NCBI GenBank assembly: GCA_020852925.1
Contig: JADYZU010000020.1
Coordinates: 124,001 to 188,000, forward strand
Source: Rubellimicrobium sp.
Lineage (GTDB): Bacteria; Pseudomonadota; Alphaproteobacteria; Rhodobacterales; Rhodobacteraceae
Length of the DNA: 64,000 nucleotides
Direction of reading: 5' to 3'
The notes under the pieces were generated by a model, which searched no databases, had not been told where the DNA came from, and saw nothing but the letters and a program-made list of their open reading frames with translations. The translations under genes and the position numbers were made by a program. Positions 63,318 through 64,000 of this stretch are shown in pieces. Within the stretch, counting starts at the first letter, position 1, and each line of letters starts with the position of its first letter.

Positions 63318-64000
63318 ATGACCACGACCCGCTTTGCCCCCTCGCCCACCGGCTACATCCATATCGGCAACCTGCGCGCGGCGCTGTTCAACTATGCCAT
63401 CGCGCGACAGAACGGCGGCACCTTCATCCTGCGCATCGACGATACCGACCGCGAGCGTTCGAAAGAGGAATATGTCGAGGGGCTGAAGGACGATCTGACC
63501 TGGCTGGGCCTGACCTGGGACCGCATAGAACGGCAGTCGGCCCGGATCGACCGCTACGAATCCGCCCGGGCCCGGCTGATCGCCGAGGGCCGGATCTACG
63601 AATGTTTCGAGACCCCGACCGAGCTTGACCTCAAGCGCAAGAAACTGCTGAACATGGGGCGTCCGCCGGTCTATGACCGCGCCGCGCTCCTGCTTTCGCC
63701 CGAGGAGAAGGACCGCCTGCGCGCCGAACGTGGCAGCCACTGGCGATTCCGGCTCGATCATGAGCGGATCGAATGGCAGGACGGAATCCTGGGCGCGATC
63801 TCGATCGACGCGGCAAGTGTCTCGGATCCGGTGATCGTCAAGAACGACGGCCAGTATCTCTATTCCTTCGCCTCGGCCGTCGATGATGTCGAGATGGGCG
63901 TGACCGACATCGTGCGCGGCGCCGATCATGTCACCAACACCGCCACCCAGATCCAGATGATCGAGGCGCTGGGCGGCCGTCCGCCCCGTTTCGCGCATCA
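63318..64000 (+). CDS. gltX: Glutamate--tRNA ligase, N-terminal part (runs off window)
   Basis: MTTTRFAPSPTGYIHIGNLRAALFNYAIARQNGGTFILRIDDTDRERS, class I HIGH motif. Confidence 0.96.
   Translation, partial: MTTTRFAPSPTGYIHIGNLRAALFNYAIARQNGGTFILRIDDTDRERSKEEYVEGLKDDLTWLGLTWDRIERQSARIDRYESARARLIAEGRIYECFETPTELDLKRKKLLNMGRPPVYDRAALLLSPEEKDRLRAERGSHWRFRLDHERIEWQDGILGAISIDAASVSDPVIVKNDGQYLYSFASAVDDVEMGVTDIVRGADHVTNTATQIQMIEALGGRPPRFAH

Overview
High-GC alphaproteobacterial (Rhodobacteraceae-like) chromosomal window, densely coding, with no tRNA/rRNA, CRISPR array, phage or transposase seen. Main blocks: (1) a replication-initiation region, ubiE(partial)<- ->mutM-rpsT-dnaA-dnaN-recF-[LysE transporter]-gyrB; (2) NAD salvage genes (nicotinamidase, nicotinate phosphoribosyltransferase, nucleoside hydrolase); (3) the pstSCAB-phoU-phoB phosphate operon with a Pho-box-like array; (4) pxpBCA 5-oxoprolinase genes, an M24 peptidase, and an overlapping XRE/cupin-GAF-HyuA-HyuB operon; (5) ilvD and MFS; (6) a metabolic run including formaldehyde detoxification genes (frmA, fghA) around an mbfA-type ferritin-like/VIT1 iron exporter with an Irr/ICE-like palindrome; (7) a tandem array of four small lipoproteins resembling I78 peptidase inhibitors; (8) carbonic anhydrase, asd, matB; (9) a microaerobic block, hemN-fnrL-usp-ccoNOQP-ccoGHIS, with FNR boxes before ccoN and ccoG; (10) a sugar-acid enolase-family dehydratase, an XRE/cupin regulator, a PfkB kinase and partial gltX. 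Most of the window is core genome. The least explained structures are a dispersed intergenic repeat (four copies, one head-to-head pair, two supplying the stop codon of the upstream gene), the I78-like array, and several strong inverted repeats or operator-like sites. I did not find a convincing wholly new multi-gene system.
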